Source: Neofamilia sp964346535 (lineage in GTDB: Bacteria; Bacillota; Clostridia; Tissierellales; Peptoniphilaceae). From it: a stretch of 64,000 nucleotides of DNA. The notes beneath the pieces were generated by a model that saw nothing but the letters and a program-made list of their open reading frames with translations, had not been told where the DNA came from and searched no databases. The stretch is from NCBI GenBank assembly GCA_964346535.1, contig CAYFUN010000001.1, positions 124,001 through 188,000 on the forward strand, in the 5' to 3' direction. Within the stretch, counting starts at the first letter, position 1. Each line of letters opens with the position of its first letter. This document shows, one piece after another, positions 7,191 to 16,521 of this stretch. The position numbers and the translations under genes were made by a program.

Positions 7191-7219
7191 ATTATAGCAA
7201 CTATTTCTATGAATGTCAA
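7191..7219 (-). promoter_or_regulatory. Strong promoter of the tRNA-His/tRNA-Leu unit
   Basis: Fully consensus TTGACA (7219-7214), 17-bp spacer, TATAAT (7196-7191), with a TGC extended -10. This fits a stable-RNA gene. Confidence 0.9.
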
Positions 7220-7269
7220 ACACTAATTTTACTATTTTAACATTCTTTTAACACATAAAGATTTAATTT

Positions 7270-8358
7270 CTAGACATTAAATCTAAATAATACAATATCT
7301 CCATCCTTCATAACATAGTCCTTGCCTTCAGACCTTACAAGACCTTTTTCTTTGGCTGCGGTCATAGTTCCACAAGCAACTAGGTCATCAAATGATATTA
7401 CTTCAGCTTTAATAAAGCCTCTTTCTATGTCAGAGTGGATCTCACCTGCTGCTTCTGGAGCTTTAGTTCCCTTTTTAATGGTCCAAGCCCTAGTTTCCAT
7501 AGGTCCAGCTGTCAAGAATGATATAAGGCCTAAAAGAGAATATGAGGCCCTAATAAGCTTGTCTAAGCCAGATTCTTTTAAACCAAGTTCTTCTAAAAAC
7601 AATTGCCCATCTTCTTTGCTAAGTTGGGAAATTTGTGATTCTATTTCAGCTGAGATTACAACTACATTTGAACCTTCTTTGGCTGCAACTTCTTTTACTT
7701 GGTCTACAAGATAATTACTTTCGGAGTTTATGTCGTTTTCTGAAACATTAGCTGCATAAATAACTTTCTTTAATGAAAGTAAATTATAGGACCTAAGTAT
7801 TTTTTCTTCCTCTTCACTAAATTCTAAATTTTGAACAGGCTTATTAGCTTGTAAGTTTTCTATTAATGTATTAACTAAGTCTAATTCGACTTGTAAGGTC
7901 TTGTCACCTTTTACGCCTTTTACAAGTCTTTGTTTTCTCTTTTCTAATAATTCTAAATCAGAAAATATAAGTTCTAAGTTAATTGTTTCAATATCTCTCT
8001 TTGGATCGATGCTGCCATCAACATGGATTATGTTTTCGTCTTCAAAGCATCTTACAACGTGAACAATTGCATCAACTTCTCTAATGTTAGATAAAAACTT
8101 ATTACCAAGTCCTTCTCCTTCGCTAGCACCTTTTACAAGGCCAGCAATATCATAGAACTCAATTGTTGCAGGTAAGATATTTTTTGATTCATTAATCTTT
8201 GCAAGCACTTCAAGTCTATCATCTGGAACAGTTACAACTCCAATATTTGGATCTATAGTTGCAAATGGATAGTTTGCAGCTTCTACTTGTGCGTGTGTTA
8301 TTGCATTAAATAAAGTACTTTTGCCAACATTTGGCAAACCGACTATTCCTAATTTCAT
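7270..8358 (-). CDS. ychF: Redox-regulated ATPase/GTPase YchF (Obg family)
   Basis: Universally conserved P-loop NTPase that prefers ATP and associates with ribosomes. The 362-residue length is normal. The G1 loop GLPNVGKST is at about 7-15 and DIAG(L) is the G3 motif. A central coiled-coil insertion and a C-terminal TGS domain (from about 280, containing TRAWTIKKGTKAPEAAGEIHSD) complete the family architecture. Start ATG 8358 has an AGGAG ribosome site. It is preceded by the terminator of the coaD operon, so it is probably transcribed separately. Confidence 0.96.
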   Translation of the reverse strand: MKLGIVGLPNVGKSTLFNAITHAQVEAANYPFATIDPNIGVVTVPDDRLEVLAKINESKNILPATIEFYDIAGLVKGASEGEGLGNKFLSNIREVDAIVHVVRCFEDENIIHVDGSIDPKRDIETINLELIFSDLELLEKRKQRLVKGVKGDKTLQVELDLVNTLIENLQANKPVQNLEFSEEEEKILRSYNLLSLKKVIYAANVSENDINSESNYLVDQVKEVAAKEGSNVVVISAEIESQISQLSKEDGQLFLEELGLKESGLDKLIRASYSLLGLISFLTAGPMETRAWTIKKGTKAPEAAGEIHSDIERGFIKAEVISFDDLVACGTMTAAKEKGLVRSEGKDYVMKDGDIVLFRFNV

Positions 8359-8394
8359 TTATATATTACTCCTAAAATTAATTGTTTCTTACAT

Positions 8395-8420
8395 TAAAAA
8401 AGCACATAAAGTGCTTTATT
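8395..8420 (-). terminator. Terminator of the gls24-fakA-recG-rsmD-coaD operon
   Basis: Minus-strand hairpin AAAGCAC-TTTAT-GTGCTTT followed by six Ts, just after the coiled-coil gene. Confidence 0.8.
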
Positions 8421-8424
8421 TAAA

Positions 8425-8865
8425 TTAGTTTTTTAATTGTTGTCTATTGTCATTAATAATTCTTATAACTTCAGATAGATTTTCTTGAGTATTTTGAAGA
8501 ACTTCATCAGCATAGTCTCTAGCTCCTTGCCTAATTTGAGCAGCTTCTTCATTGGCCTCACTTACAACTTTTTCAGCTTTTTCATAAGCTAATTTCATTA
8601 TATAGTTTTCATCTAAAAGATTTTTTGATTTCTCTTCTGCTTCTGAAACTTTTTGATTGGCTTCTGTTTCTGCTTCAGATAGAATCTTGTCTCTTTCGTC
8701 TTTTACCCAAGTCGCTTCTTTAATTTCATTAGGAAGTTCTAATCTTAATTTTTGAATTAAATCAAGAAGCTGGGATTTATCTACAGCAACCTTGCCTGTT
8801 AAAGGAATAGATCCTGCTGTTTCAATAATTTCTTCTAAGTCATCAATGCTCTTTAAGATATCCAT
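8425..8865 (-). CDS. Coiled-coil protein of the coaD operon (ATP-synthase-b/DivIVA-like), function unknown
   Basis: A 146-residue, highly charged, almost entirely helical protein. Heptad-like Ala/Glu/Lys patterning covers about residues 45-145 (for example ILSEAETEANQKVSEAEEKSKN). There is no transmembrane segment or catalytic motif. Similar short proteins follow coaD in clostridia and are loosely annotated as ATPase or DivIVA-like; that label is not evidence of function. It starts at ATG 8865 after GGAGGAG, 14 bp beyond the coaD stop, and is the last gene before a terminator. Confidence 0.65.
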   Translation of the reverse strand: MDILKSIDDLEEIIETAGSIPLTGKVAVDKSQLLDLIQKLRLELPNEIKEATWVKDERDKILSEAETEANQKVSEAEEKSKNLLDENYIMKLAYEKAEKVVSEANEEAAQIRQGARDYADEVLQNTQENLSEVIRIINDNRQQLKN

Positions 8866-8878
8866 AAATTCTCCTCCA

Positions 8879-9352
8879 TTATTTATATTTTTCTTTTAAT
8901 TGTCTACATACAACTTCAGGAACCATGTTTTTTACGTCCCCATTAAAGCTAGCAATTTCTTTTACTACACTTGAGCTTAAAAATGTATACTCAGATTTAG
9001 AAACCATAAATATAGTTTCAACATCATTATTTAAAGAATTATTAGCCAAGGCATTTCTCATTTCATTTTCATAATCAGAAATGGCCCTAAGTCCTCTTAA
9101 TACTGTATTTGTATTTGATCTTGCAACATAGTCTACTAAAAGTCCTGAAAAGCTATCTATATTAACATTATCAAGTGTCTTTGTAGCTTCTTTTAACATT
9201 GCTATACGTTCATCTATTGTAAAAAGTGGGCTTTTAGATTTATTGTCTAATATTGCCACTGTAACTTCATCAAAGTTTTTTGCCGCTCTTTGTATAATAT
9301 CTAAATGTCCATTAGTTACAGGATCAAAGCTCCCTGGATAAATTACTTTCAA
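8879..9352 (-). CDS. coaD: Phosphopantetheine adenylyltransferase CoaD
   Basis: Transfers AMP to 4'-phosphopantetheine, the penultimate step of coenzyme A synthesis. The 157-residue length is normal. It shows the nucleotidyltransferase TNGHLD motif near residue 15 and the C-terminal FLSSSVVKE (ISSSxxR-type) nucleotide-binding motif, with one substitution relative to the usual Arg. The start codon is TTG (9352), six bases after a perfect AAGGAGG (9365-9359). It overlaps rsmD by 29 bp, the common rsmD-coaD pairing. Confidence 0.96.
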   Translation of the reverse strand: MKVIYPGSFDPVTNGHLDIIQRAAKNFDEVTVAILDNKSKSPLFTIDERIAMLKEATKTLDNVNIDSFSGLLVDYVARSNTNTVLRGLRAISDYENEMRNALANNSLNNDVETIFMVSKSEYTFLSSSVVKEIASFNGDVKNMVPEVVCRQLKEKYK

Positions 9353-9890
9353 CTTCTTCCTCCTTAAGAAAATATATAACAGTTGACCTATAAGTTCTCT
9401 GGTCTAAGATCTTAAAGAGACTTAAATTATCTAAATTCATATTTTTATCAGCTTCTACAATTACTAAAGCATTCTTAAAGCTTTTGATATTAGAAATATT
9501 TTTTAAAGTAGCTTCATAGATATTCTTTTCTTGGTATGGTGGATCAACATATATATAATTAAATTCTATATTGGAAAGATCTCTTAAGGCTTGAATATAA
9601 TCGGCTTTTATAATGTTACACCCTGGAAGATTTACTTTTTCAACATTTTTCTTGATTACATTAATTGCTTCTTTATTGTTGTCAACCAAGTAAACTTCCT
9701 TTGCTCCTCTACTTAAAAACTCTAAAGCAATATTTCCAGTTCCAGCAAACAAATCTAAAACTAAAGATTCAGATACGTTTCCTAAAATATTAAAAATTGA
9801 CTCTTTAATTCTATCTTCTGTAGGTCTAGTATCAAAATTTTTATTACTATTTAATTTTAATCCCTTGCGTTTGCCTGTTATAATTCTCAT
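9324..9890 (-). CDS. rsmD: 16S rRNA (guanine966-N2)-methyltransferase RsmD
   Basis: SAM-dependent methyltransferase that modifies G966 of 16S rRNA in the small subunit. The protein is 188 residues. It starts MRIITGKRKG, typical of the family, with an RPTEDRIKES segment, the SAM-binding LFAGTGNIALE near residue 62 and the catalytic DPPYQEK motif. It sits between recG and coaD, as in many Firmicutes, and its 3' end overlaps the coaD start. Confidence 0.95.
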   Translation of the reverse strand: MRIITGKRKGLKLNSNKNFDTRPTEDRIKESIFNILGNVSESLVLDLFAGTGNIALEFLSRGAKEVYLVDNNKEAINVIKKNVEKVNLPGCNIIKADYIQALRDLSNIEFNYIYVDPPYQEKNIYEATLKNISNIKSFKNALVIVEADKNMNLDNLSLFKILDQRTYRSTVIYFLKEEEVESNLSREL

Positions 9891-9935
9891 AGTTCTCCTA
9901 ATAAGATATTAGCACAATTATAGGACTTTAACAAG

Positions 9936-11987
9936 TTAATTTTCGATCTCAAACCTATCATTTATCATGTCTGTAATATAAAAGTCCAATTGGGTAAATT
10001 GTTTTTTATTCTCTTTGATTTTTTCATATATATCTCTGTAGTTTTTCTTTACAAACTCTATTAGGTCCAAGTCATTGTTAAAGTTTATAAATTGAAAATC
10101 AGATATGCCATGTTGTTTTCTTCCCATTAATTCGCCTTGACCTCTTAATTCAAGGTCTTTTTCTGAGATATAGAAGCCATCAGTAGATTGTTTCATAACT
10201 TTCATTCTTCTATAAGCTAACTCAGTTTTATTATTATTTACTAAAACGCAATAGGATTTTTCCTGGCCTCTTCCTACCCTGCCCCTAAGTTGGTGGAGTT
10301 GAGATAAACCAAATCTATCAGCATCATATATAATTATTAAGTTTGCATTTGGTACATTTATTCCAACTTCAATAACAGTAGTTGAGACAATAATATCAAT
10401 TTGACCTTTGGCAAAGTCATTCATAATTTCATCTTTCTCAGAATTTTTCATTTTGCCATGTAGGAATACTGTCTTTATATGGTTTTTCTTAAAATCATCA
10501 GATACATATCTATTAAAAACTTTTTCTACAGAATTTAAATTCATAGTCTCGCTATCTTCAATTAAAGGACAAACGACAAAAGCCTGCCTACCTGCTTGAA
10601 TTTGCTTTATAACAAAGCTATCAAGTCTTGTTAAATATGAGTCGTCAATGACAATAGTGTCAATTGGCTGCCTGCCAGGTGGAAGCTCATCAATTGAAGA
10701 AATATCCATATCTCCATAGATAATTAAAGCCAAAGTTCTAGGTATTGGTGTTGCAGTCATAGAAAGATTATGAGGGTTATTTCCCTTTAGGTATAAAGCC
10801 TTTCTTTGATCAACTCCAAACCTATGTTGTTCGTCAATAATAGTTAGGCCCAGATTATTAAATTCTACTCCTTCTTGGATTAGAGAATGAGTTCCAATTA
10901 TAATATCAATTTCTTTGTTTTTTAATTTATCTAATATTAGATTTTTATCGCTTTCAGATGTTGATCCTGTTAAAAGCTCTATTTTAGGACCAAAGGCTGA
11001 AAGATCCTTATAAAAACTTTTAAAATGTTGTTTAGCAAGTATTTCCGTTGGAACCATTAGGGCAGTTTGATATCCATTTAAATAAGTTAAATAAGCTGCC
11101 AGAGAAGCTACAATAGTCTTTCCAGATCCTACATCTCCTTGTAATAGTCTATTCATACTTTTAGATTCTAAGTCTGTAAAAATTTCTTCAGTAACTTTTT
11201 TTTGGGCACTAGTTAATGAAAAAGGAAAAGAACTAATATATTTATCAATTTTATTTTTATATTTTATATAAGAAATATTTGGCCCACGTTTTATTGCCGA
11301 CCTATAGTTAGTCCTATCTAAACTTGCTTGTAATATAAATATTTCATCAAAGGCAAGTCTTTTTCTTGCACTTTCCAGGTCTTTATAAGATTTTGGATAG
11401 TGAATGTTTTTTATTGCAGTTTTTAAATCCACAAGTTTTAATTCTTTTAACAGCTCATTGGATAGATAATCTTCAATAGAGTTGCAATGTTCATCTATTG
11501 CTAATTTTAATAATTTTCTCATAAAATTATTAGTTAGACCTGCAGTTAAATTATAAATAGGATTAAAAACTCCAATGTCAGCTTTCTTTATGATTTGACC
11601 TTGGACAATTTGTAAGCCGTTTATATTATTTTTTATCTGACCATAAATATATTTTTTGTATCCTGCTTTAAAATAATTTTTTAAAAAAGAGCTATTAAAA
11701 AAAACTAGCTCTGCTGTGTCTACTCCATCTGAAACTAAAACTGACATAATATCTAAATTAGACCTAGTCCTTCTTATTGTTGGATTAGATAAAATTTCAA
11801 CATAAAAAAGGCCTTTTTCGGCAATTTTATCCTTAAACTTATATGTAGTTGATAAGTCTTCATAGGCTCTAGGATAATATCTAAGGCAATCATAGACCGT
11901 ATAAATATTTATTTTATTAAGGAGCTGGTTCATTTTTGGACCAACTCCTTTTAATTCAGATATTTTTATATTTTTTAAATCTCTCAT
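9936..11987 (-). CDS. recG: ATP-dependent DNA helicase RecG
   Basis: Branch-migrating helicase that remodels stalled replication forks. The protein is 683 residues. The N-terminal wedge/OB region covers about 1-250, Walker A GDVGSGKT is at 284-291 and the DEQH box at 385-388. The C-terminal RecA-like lobe carries the QLRGRVGRG motif, followed by the RecG-specific end (ELRGQGELMGRKQHG). The start codon overlaps the fakA stop by one base (TAATG), so translation is coupled. Confidence 0.97.
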   Translation of the reverse strand: MRDLKNIKISELKGVGPKMNQLLNKINIYTVYDCLRYYPRAYEDLSTTYKFKDKIAEKGLFYVEILSNPTIRRTRSNLDIMSVLVSDGVDTAELVFFNSSFLKNYFKAGYKKYIYGQIKNNINGLQIVQGQIIKKADIGVFNPIYNLTAGLTNNFMRKLLKLAIDEHCNSIEDYLSNELLKELKLVDLKTAIKNIHYPKSYKDLESARKRLAFDEIFILQASLDRTNYRSAIKRGPNISYIKYKNKIDKYISSFPFSLTSAQKKVTEEIFTDLESKSMNRLLQGDVGSGKTIVASLAAYLTYLNGYQTALMVPTEILAKQHFKSFYKDLSAFGPKIELLTGSTSESDKNLILDKLKNKEIDIIIGTHSLIQEGVEFNNLGLTIIDEQHRFGVDQRKALYLKGNNPHNLSMTATPIPRTLALIIYGDMDISSIDELPPGRQPIDTIVIDDSYLTRLDSFVIKQIQAGRQAFVVCPLIEDSETMNLNSVEKVFNRYVSDDFKKNHIKTVFLHGKMKNSEKDEIMNDFAKGQIDIIVSTTVIEVGINVPNANLIIIYDADRFGLSQLHQLRGRVGRGQEKSYCVLVNNNKTELAYRRMKVMKQSTDGFYISEKDLELRGQGELMGRKQHGISDFQFINFNNDLDLIEFVKKNYRDIYEKIKENKKQFTQLDFYITDMINDRFEIEN

Positions 11988-13600
11988 TATTCTATTGAAA
12001 TTATATAATAGTATAGTGGTTGACCACCATAATTAAGCTCAACGTCCATGTCTGGATAAAGTTCTTCGATTTTTTCTAAAAATTCTTCTGCTTCTTCTTC
12101 ACTAGTGTCTTCACCATAATAGATGGAAATCAAACTTAAATCTTCATCATAAAGTTTTTTTACTAAGTCTACAGACACATCATTTATATTCTTGCCTTTT
12201 TGAACAATATCTTTGCCAGTAATAGCTATAATATCTCCTTCTTTAATATCTGAGCCATTAAACTTAGTTTCTCTTACAGCATAGGTAACTTCTCCTACTT
12301 TCATGTGTTCAATTGCATCTTTTGCAGCTGCCATTATATCTTCAGGATTTTCTTCGCTAATACCACTGAATATTGCAGTTACACCCTCTGGCATTGACCT
12401 ACTTGGGATAACATAAACATTTTTATCTGAAAGTGATTTTACCTGTTCTGCAGCTAAAATTATGTTTGAATTATTTGGTAAAATAAATATATTTTCAGCT
12501 TTTAGATCATTTACAGCTGACAACAAGTCTTCTGTAGAAGGATTCATTGTTTGGCCACCTGCAATAATTTTAGCTACACCTAAGCTTTCAAAAACTTCTG
12601 AGAAGCCATCACCTGCAGAAACAGCAATAAAGGCATTTTTATATACTTTATCATCCTCAACTTTTACTTGCTTTTTGTCTTCAATTTTTAATTTAGTATT
12701 GGCAACTTCTATTTCATATAGCTTACCATAAGCAAGGCCTTTTTCTAAAACCTTTCCAGGGTTATTAGTATTTAATGATAAAAACAAAGAGTCTTCATTA
12801 CTACTTACTTCTACATTGCTTGCAAAGTCATTTAAAAATATTTTAAATTCCGCCACAGCTATTTTAACCATTTTAGGATCATTTAATTTTATACTAAATG
12901 ATGTAGAATAATCATAGTCACTTGTGCTTGTAGCTTCAACTTTTATAGGTTGGGCTTCATCAGAATCTAAAATGCTTTTGTCGCCCATTAGATAAATTAA
13001 AGCTCCTTCCACTAAGCATAGAAGTCCTTTACCTCCAGCATCTACTACGCCAGATTCTTTTAATATTGGCAATAAGTCAGGTGTCCTGTCAAGAGACTTT
13101 ACTCCTTCATTATAGACAAATTCAACAAATTCAACTACATTGTTCTTATTTTTAGGATACTTCTTTGCGGCCTTAGCCATATCCTTAGAAACTGTAAGTA
13201 TGGTTCCTTCTGTTGGCTTCATAACAGCATTATAAGCAACTTCAGACGCCCTATTAAAGGCCTTAATTAAATCTGAAACTTCTAAAAAATTCTTATCTTC
13301 AGGAATTGTTTCAACAAAGCCTCTAATTAACTGAGAAAGTATAACTCCTGAGTTACCTCTAGCTCCAAGTAAGGATCCCTTGCTAAAGCTAGATAAAAAA
13401 CCTTTTATTGTATTTGCGTTTGAATCATTAGCTACTTTTACAGCAGACTTAATTGTCATATTCATATTTGTTCCTGTATCTCCATCTGGAACAGGAAAAA
13501 CATTTAGGTCATTAACAATATTTTTATTTATGGAAAGATTGTTTGAAGCAGCTAAAACGCAATCTTTTATAATATTTAATTCTAATTGGTTCAAATCCAT
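11987..13600 (-). CDS. fakA: Fatty acid kinase catalytic subunit FakA (DAK2 domain, YloV)
   Basis: Phosphorylates FakB-bound exogenous fatty acids so that acyl phosphate can enter phospholipid synthesis. The 537-residue protein has an N-terminal DAK2 kinase domain with VPDGDTGTNM (about 37-46) and GARGNSGVILSQ near 98, followed by the middle and C-terminal FakB-interacting regions. GGAGG touches ATG 13600, so TTG two codons later (six-base spacing) may be the real start. It follows gls24, the conserved yloU-yloV pair, and leads into recG. Confidence 0.93.
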   Translation of the reverse strand: MDLNQLELNIIKDCVLAASNNLSINKNIVNDLNVFPVPDGDTGTNMNMTIKSAVKVANDSNANTIKGFLSSFSKGSLLGARGNSGVILSQLIRGFVETIPEDKNFLEVSDLIKAFNRASEVAYNAVMKPTEGTILTVSKDMAKAAKKYPKNKNNVVEFVEFVYNEGVKSLDRTPDLLPILKESGVVDAGGKGLLCLVEGALIYLMGDKSILDSDEAQPIKVEATSTSDYDYSTSFSIKLNDPKMVKIAVAEFKIFLNDFASNVEVSSNEDSLFLSLNTNNPGKVLEKGLAYGKLYEIEVANTKLKIEDKKQVKVEDDKVYKNAFIAVSAGDGFSEVFESLGVAKIIAGGQTMNPSTEDLLSAVNDLKAENIFILPNNSNIILAAEQVKSLSDKNVYVIPSRSMPEGVTAIFSGISEENPEDIMAAAKDAIEHMKVGEVTYAVRETKFNGSDIKEGDIIAITGKDIVQKGKNINDVSVDLVKKLYDEDLSLISIYYGEDTSEEEAEEFLEKIEELYPDMDVELNYGGQPLYYYIISIE

Positions 13601-13608
13601 CCTCCACT

Positions 13609-13962
13609 CTAGTCTACTCTAACACCTTGAACAATAACATTGACATGGTCAACATCAAGTCCAGTAAATTGTTTTATATTATACTTTACATTATCTACAA
13701 TATTTTGTGCAACGACTTCAATTTTCATGCCATATTCTAAAATTACATTTAAATCAATACTTACGTCATTATCATCGATATTGACTAAAATGCCTTTGGT
13801 TATATAGTCAAGTTTTAGAAGTTCAAAAATTCCTTCTTTTGTATTTTTTGAAGCCATTCCCACTATACCATAACTTTGTAGAGCAGAATGTCCAGCTATA
13901 GTAGCTATAACATCAGATTCTAATACTATAGTACCTAATTCATTTTCAAATTTTATAGACAT
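13609..13962 (-). CDS. Asp23/Gls24 family envelope stress protein (YloU)
   Basis: A 117-residue Asp23/Gls24 domain protein with the typical GTIVLESDVIATIAGHSA start, a central D-rich strand and VDHVNVIVQGVRVD at the end. The biochemical role is not settled; it is linked to envelope stress and is nearly always next to fakA. An in-frame ATG at 13974 exists, but GGAGGT lies between it and ATG 13962, making 13962 the likely start. A candidate promoter lies 30-60 bp upstream. Confidence 0.9.
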   Translation of the reverse strand: MSIKFENELGTIVLESDVIATIAGHSALQSYGIVGMASKNTKEGIFELLKLDYITKGILVNIDDNDVSIDLNVILEYGMKIEVVAQNIVDNVKYNIKQFTGLDVDHVNVIVQGVRVD

Positions 13963-13991
13963 AACTACCTCCATAATTTAATCTTATTATT

Positions 13992-14020
13992 ATTTTATCA
14001 CATTTAAGCCATTTTTTAAA
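13992..14020 (-). promoter_or_regulatory. Candidate promoter of the gls24-fakA-recG operon
   Basis: TTTAAA (14020-14015), 17-bp spacer, TAAAAT (13997-13992) with a TGTG extended element. It lies between the pnp terminator and gls24. Confidence 0.45.
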
Positions 14021-14021
14021 T

Positions 14022-14067
14022 TAAAAAAGGTTACATAAGTATTATACCCTAATACCTATATAACCCT
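14022..14067 (-). terminator. Terminator of rpsO-pnp
   Basis: A long minus-strand hairpin starting GGGTTATATAGGTATTA and closing with TAATACTTATGTAACC, with a few mismatches, followed by six Ts. Confidence 0.85.
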
Positions 14068-14088
14068 CAAATCTTATTTCTTATCTTT

Positions 14089-16182
14089 TTATTCGTTTTT
14101 ATCAGATTTTTCTAATAAGGCTTTTCTAGAAAGATTAATTCTTCCCATTTTATCTATTTCGATAACTTTAACGTCTATTAGGTCTCCAACTTTTACAACA
14201 TCTTCAACCTTATTAACTCTTTCATTTGAAAGTTTAGAAATATGAACCATACCTTCTTTGCCCTTTACTAATTCTACAAAGGCGCCAAAGTTAGTTATTC
14301 TTACTACCTTACCGCGATAGATTTCGCCAACTTCTACTTCTTTTACAATTGACTCTATTATTTCCATAGCCTTCTTTGCATCATCAGGATTTTCACAAAT
14401 AATAAAGATTTTTCCATCGTCTTCAATATCAATTTTTACTTCTGTATCTTCTATAATCTTATTTATAGTCTTTCCACCAGAGCCTATAACTTCACCAATC
14501 TTTTCAGGGTCAATAGTCATAGTAAATATCTTTGGAGCATACTTAGAAAGTTCTTTTCTTGGATCTGCAATTGTATTTGCCATGCTGTCTAAAATAAACA
14601 ATCTAGCTTTTTTTGCCTTTTCTAAGGCTTGTCTTAATATGTTCTCATCTATACCATCAATTTTAATGTCCATTTGAATTGCAGTTATACCTTCAGCAGT
14701 ACCTGCAACCTTAAAGTCCATGTCTCCAAGATGGTCTTCTAGACCTTGAATATCAGTTAATATTGTTACATCTTCACCATCTTTAATAAGACCCATAGCT
14801 ATACCTGCAACAGGTGCACTAATAGGAACTCCACCATCCATTAAGGCTAAAGTTGAACCACAAACAGATGCCTGTGATGACGAACCGTTGGAAGATAATA
14901 CTTCAGAAACAACTCTTATAGCATAAGGAAAATCTTCAACACTTGGCAAAACTGGAAGTAGTGCTTTTTCAGCCAAGGCTCCGTGGCCAATTTCTCTTCT
15001 ACCAGGGCTTCTAAGCGGTTTAGTATCCCCCACTGAGAAAGGCGGGAAGTTATAATGGTGCATATATCTTTTTCCTTCGCTTTCATCTAGGCCATCTAAA
15101 GTTTGTCCTTCTGCAATAGAGCCTAGGGTTAAAATTGAAAGTACTTGAGTTTGACCTCTTGTAAACAAACCAGATCCATGAGTTCTTGGTAATAAAGAAA
15201 CTTCAGAACTTAGTTTTCTTATTTCGTCAAACTTTCTTCCGTCTGGTCTCTCACCGTCTTTTATAATCTGCTCTCTAAAAACGCTAGCAATTATATTTTC
15301 TATATATTCACTAATTTTACCTATTTCTTCTTCATAGTCAGAATCGAACTTTTCATGAATTTCTTTTTTAGCTGCTTCAGTTAGTTTTACTCTTGCTATT
15401 TTGTCAGAATTTTTCATAGCAGCAGAAATTTTTTCTCTACCAAAGTCGTTGACTTTATCAAATAACTCTTGATTTATTTCTGGCTTAATAACTGGATCTT
15501 TAACTACATTAAGGTCTTTTTGAATTTCCTTAATAAATTTGCAAATCCTCTTTATTTCTTCATGGCCTTTGAGAATAGCTTGTAAAACAATTTCTTCAGA
15601 AAGAATGCCAACCTCAGCTTCAATCATCATAATTGCTTCTTCTGTACCTGAAATAACTAAGTACATTTGAGAGATTTCTCTTTGGTCAGTATTTGGGTTG
15701 ATAATGTATTCGCCATCAATATATCCTACTGCAACTGATCCAATTGGACCCATAAAAGGTATTGGTGAAATTGATAAAGCAATAGATGCTCCATTCATTG
15801 CAGCAATTTCTGGGCTATTTTCTATATCAGTAGATAAAACTGTTGAGATAAGTTGAACATCATTTTTATATCCTTCTGGGAATAAAGGTCTTATTGGTCT
15901 ATCAATTAGTCTAGAGGTTAGAACAGCATTTTCTGTAGGCCTACCCTCTCTTTTTATAAAACCACCTGGGATTTTTCCTGCAGCATATGATTTTTCAACA
16001 TATTCTACAGTAAGTGGAAAGAAGTCAATTCCCTCTCTTGGTTCTTTAGAGGCAGTAGCAGTATTTAAAACTACTGTATCTCCATATCTTACTAAACAGG
16101 CTCCAGATGCTTGTTCAGCTACTTTTCCGATAGTAACTTCTAAGGTTCTACCTGCTAAATCATATGAATATTTTTTCTCCAT
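14089..16182 (-). CDS. pnp: Polyribonucleotide nucleotidyltransferase (PNPase)
   Basis: Phosphorolytic 3'-5' exoribonuclease of the RNA degradosome. The protein is 697 residues. Two RNase PH-like domains flank a helical linker; the catalytic core contains QTLDG and GGVPISAPVAGIAMGL with DMDFKVAG. KH (IGEVIGSGGKTINKI) and S1 (GEIYRGKVVRITNFGAFVEL) domains close the protein. The ORF opens at 16221, but ATG 16182 has TTGGAGG at the right distance. It follows rpsO with a hairpin in between, the classical rpsO-pnp arrangement. Confidence 0.97.
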   Translation of the reverse strand: MEKKYSYDLAGRTLEVTIGKVAEQASGACLVRYGDTVVLNTATASKEPREGIDFFPLTVEYVEKSYAAGKIPGGFIKREGRPTENAVLTSRLIDRPIRPLFPEGYKNDVQLISTVLSTDIENSPEIAAMNGASIALSISPIPFMGPIGSVAVGYIDGEYIINPNTDQREISQMYLVISGTEEAIMMIEAEVGILSEEIVLQAILKGHEEIKRICKFIKEIQKDLNVVKDPVIKPEINQELFDKVNDFGREKISAAMKNSDKIARVKLTEAAKKEIHEKFDSDYEEEIGKISEYIENIIASVFREQIIKDGERPDGRKFDEIRKLSSEVSLLPRTHGSGLFTRGQTQVLSILTLGSIAEGQTLDGLDESEGKRYMHHYNFPPFSVGDTKPLRSPGRREIGHGALAEKALLPVLPSVEDFPYAIRVVSEVLSSNGSSSQASVCGSTLALMDGGVPISAPVAGIAMGLIKDGEDVTILTDIQGLEDHLGDMDFKVAGTAEGITAIQMDIKIDGIDENILRQALEKAKKARLFILDSMANTIADPRKELSKYAPKIFTMTIDPEKIGEVIGSGGKTINKIIEDTEVKIDIEDDGKIFIICENPDDAKKAMEIIESIVKEVEVGEIYRGKVVRITNFGAFVELVKGKEGMVHISKLSNERVNKVEDVVKVGDLIDVKVIEIDKMGRINLSRKALLEKSDKNE

Positions 16183-16203
16183 ATTTCCTCCAATATTATA
16201 ACT

Positions 16204-16230
16204 AAAGAGTGGGAAACCCACTCTTTTTTT
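16204..16230. terminator. Hairpin between rpsO and pnp
   Basis: Perfect 10-bp stem AAAGAGTGGG/CCCACTCTTT (16204-16213, 16217-16226). On the + strand it is followed by Ts. In the transcribed minus direction only TTT follows, so it looks less like an efficient terminator than a processing or stability element in the rpsO-pnp mRNA. Confidence 0.6.
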
Positions 16231-16234
16231 GTAC

Positions 16235-16504
16235 CTATATTCCTCTAATACCTAATTTATCAATAAGTTCTCTGTACTCATCAATATCTTTTTCTTTTAG
16301 GTATTTTAGTAGTCCCCTTCTCATACCAACCATCTTTAAAAGTCCTCTTCTTGAGTGATGGTCATTTTTATGAGTCTTTAAATGTTCAGTTAGAGATTGA
16401 ATTCTGTAAGTTAGAATTGCAATTTGAACATTTGCAGAACCTGTATCATTGTCGCTAATTTTGTACTCATCAATTATTCTTTGTTTTTCTTCTTTAGTAA
16501 TCAT
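16235..16504 (-). CDS. rpsO: 30S ribosomal protein S15
   Basis: The 89-residue primary 16S-binding protein of the platform. It shows NDTGSANVQIAILT, LTEHLKTHKNDHHSRRGLL and GMRRGLLKYLK, all diagnostic of S15. The ribosome site is a GGAGG upstream of ATG 16504. The leader upstream carries a structured element that may allow S15 feedback. The usual partner pnp follows. Confidence 0.97.
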   Translation of the reverse strand: MITKEEKQRIIDEYKISDNDTGSANVQIAILTYRIQSLTEHLKTHKNDHHSRRGLLKMVGMRRGLLKYLKEKDIDEYRELIDKLGIRGI

Positions 16505-16521
16505 TTTTTTCCTCCATAAAT

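Noticed and set aside
6947..7219. 90-codon minus-strand ORF across the tRNA genes
   Set aside because: It reads straight through tRNA-Leu and tRNA-His and has no family features; the tRNA cloverleafs explain the sequence.
13975..14088. Possible rpmB (L28) beside gls24, as in Bacillus
   Set aside because: Neither strand encodes L28; the gap holds a terminator and a candidate promoter.
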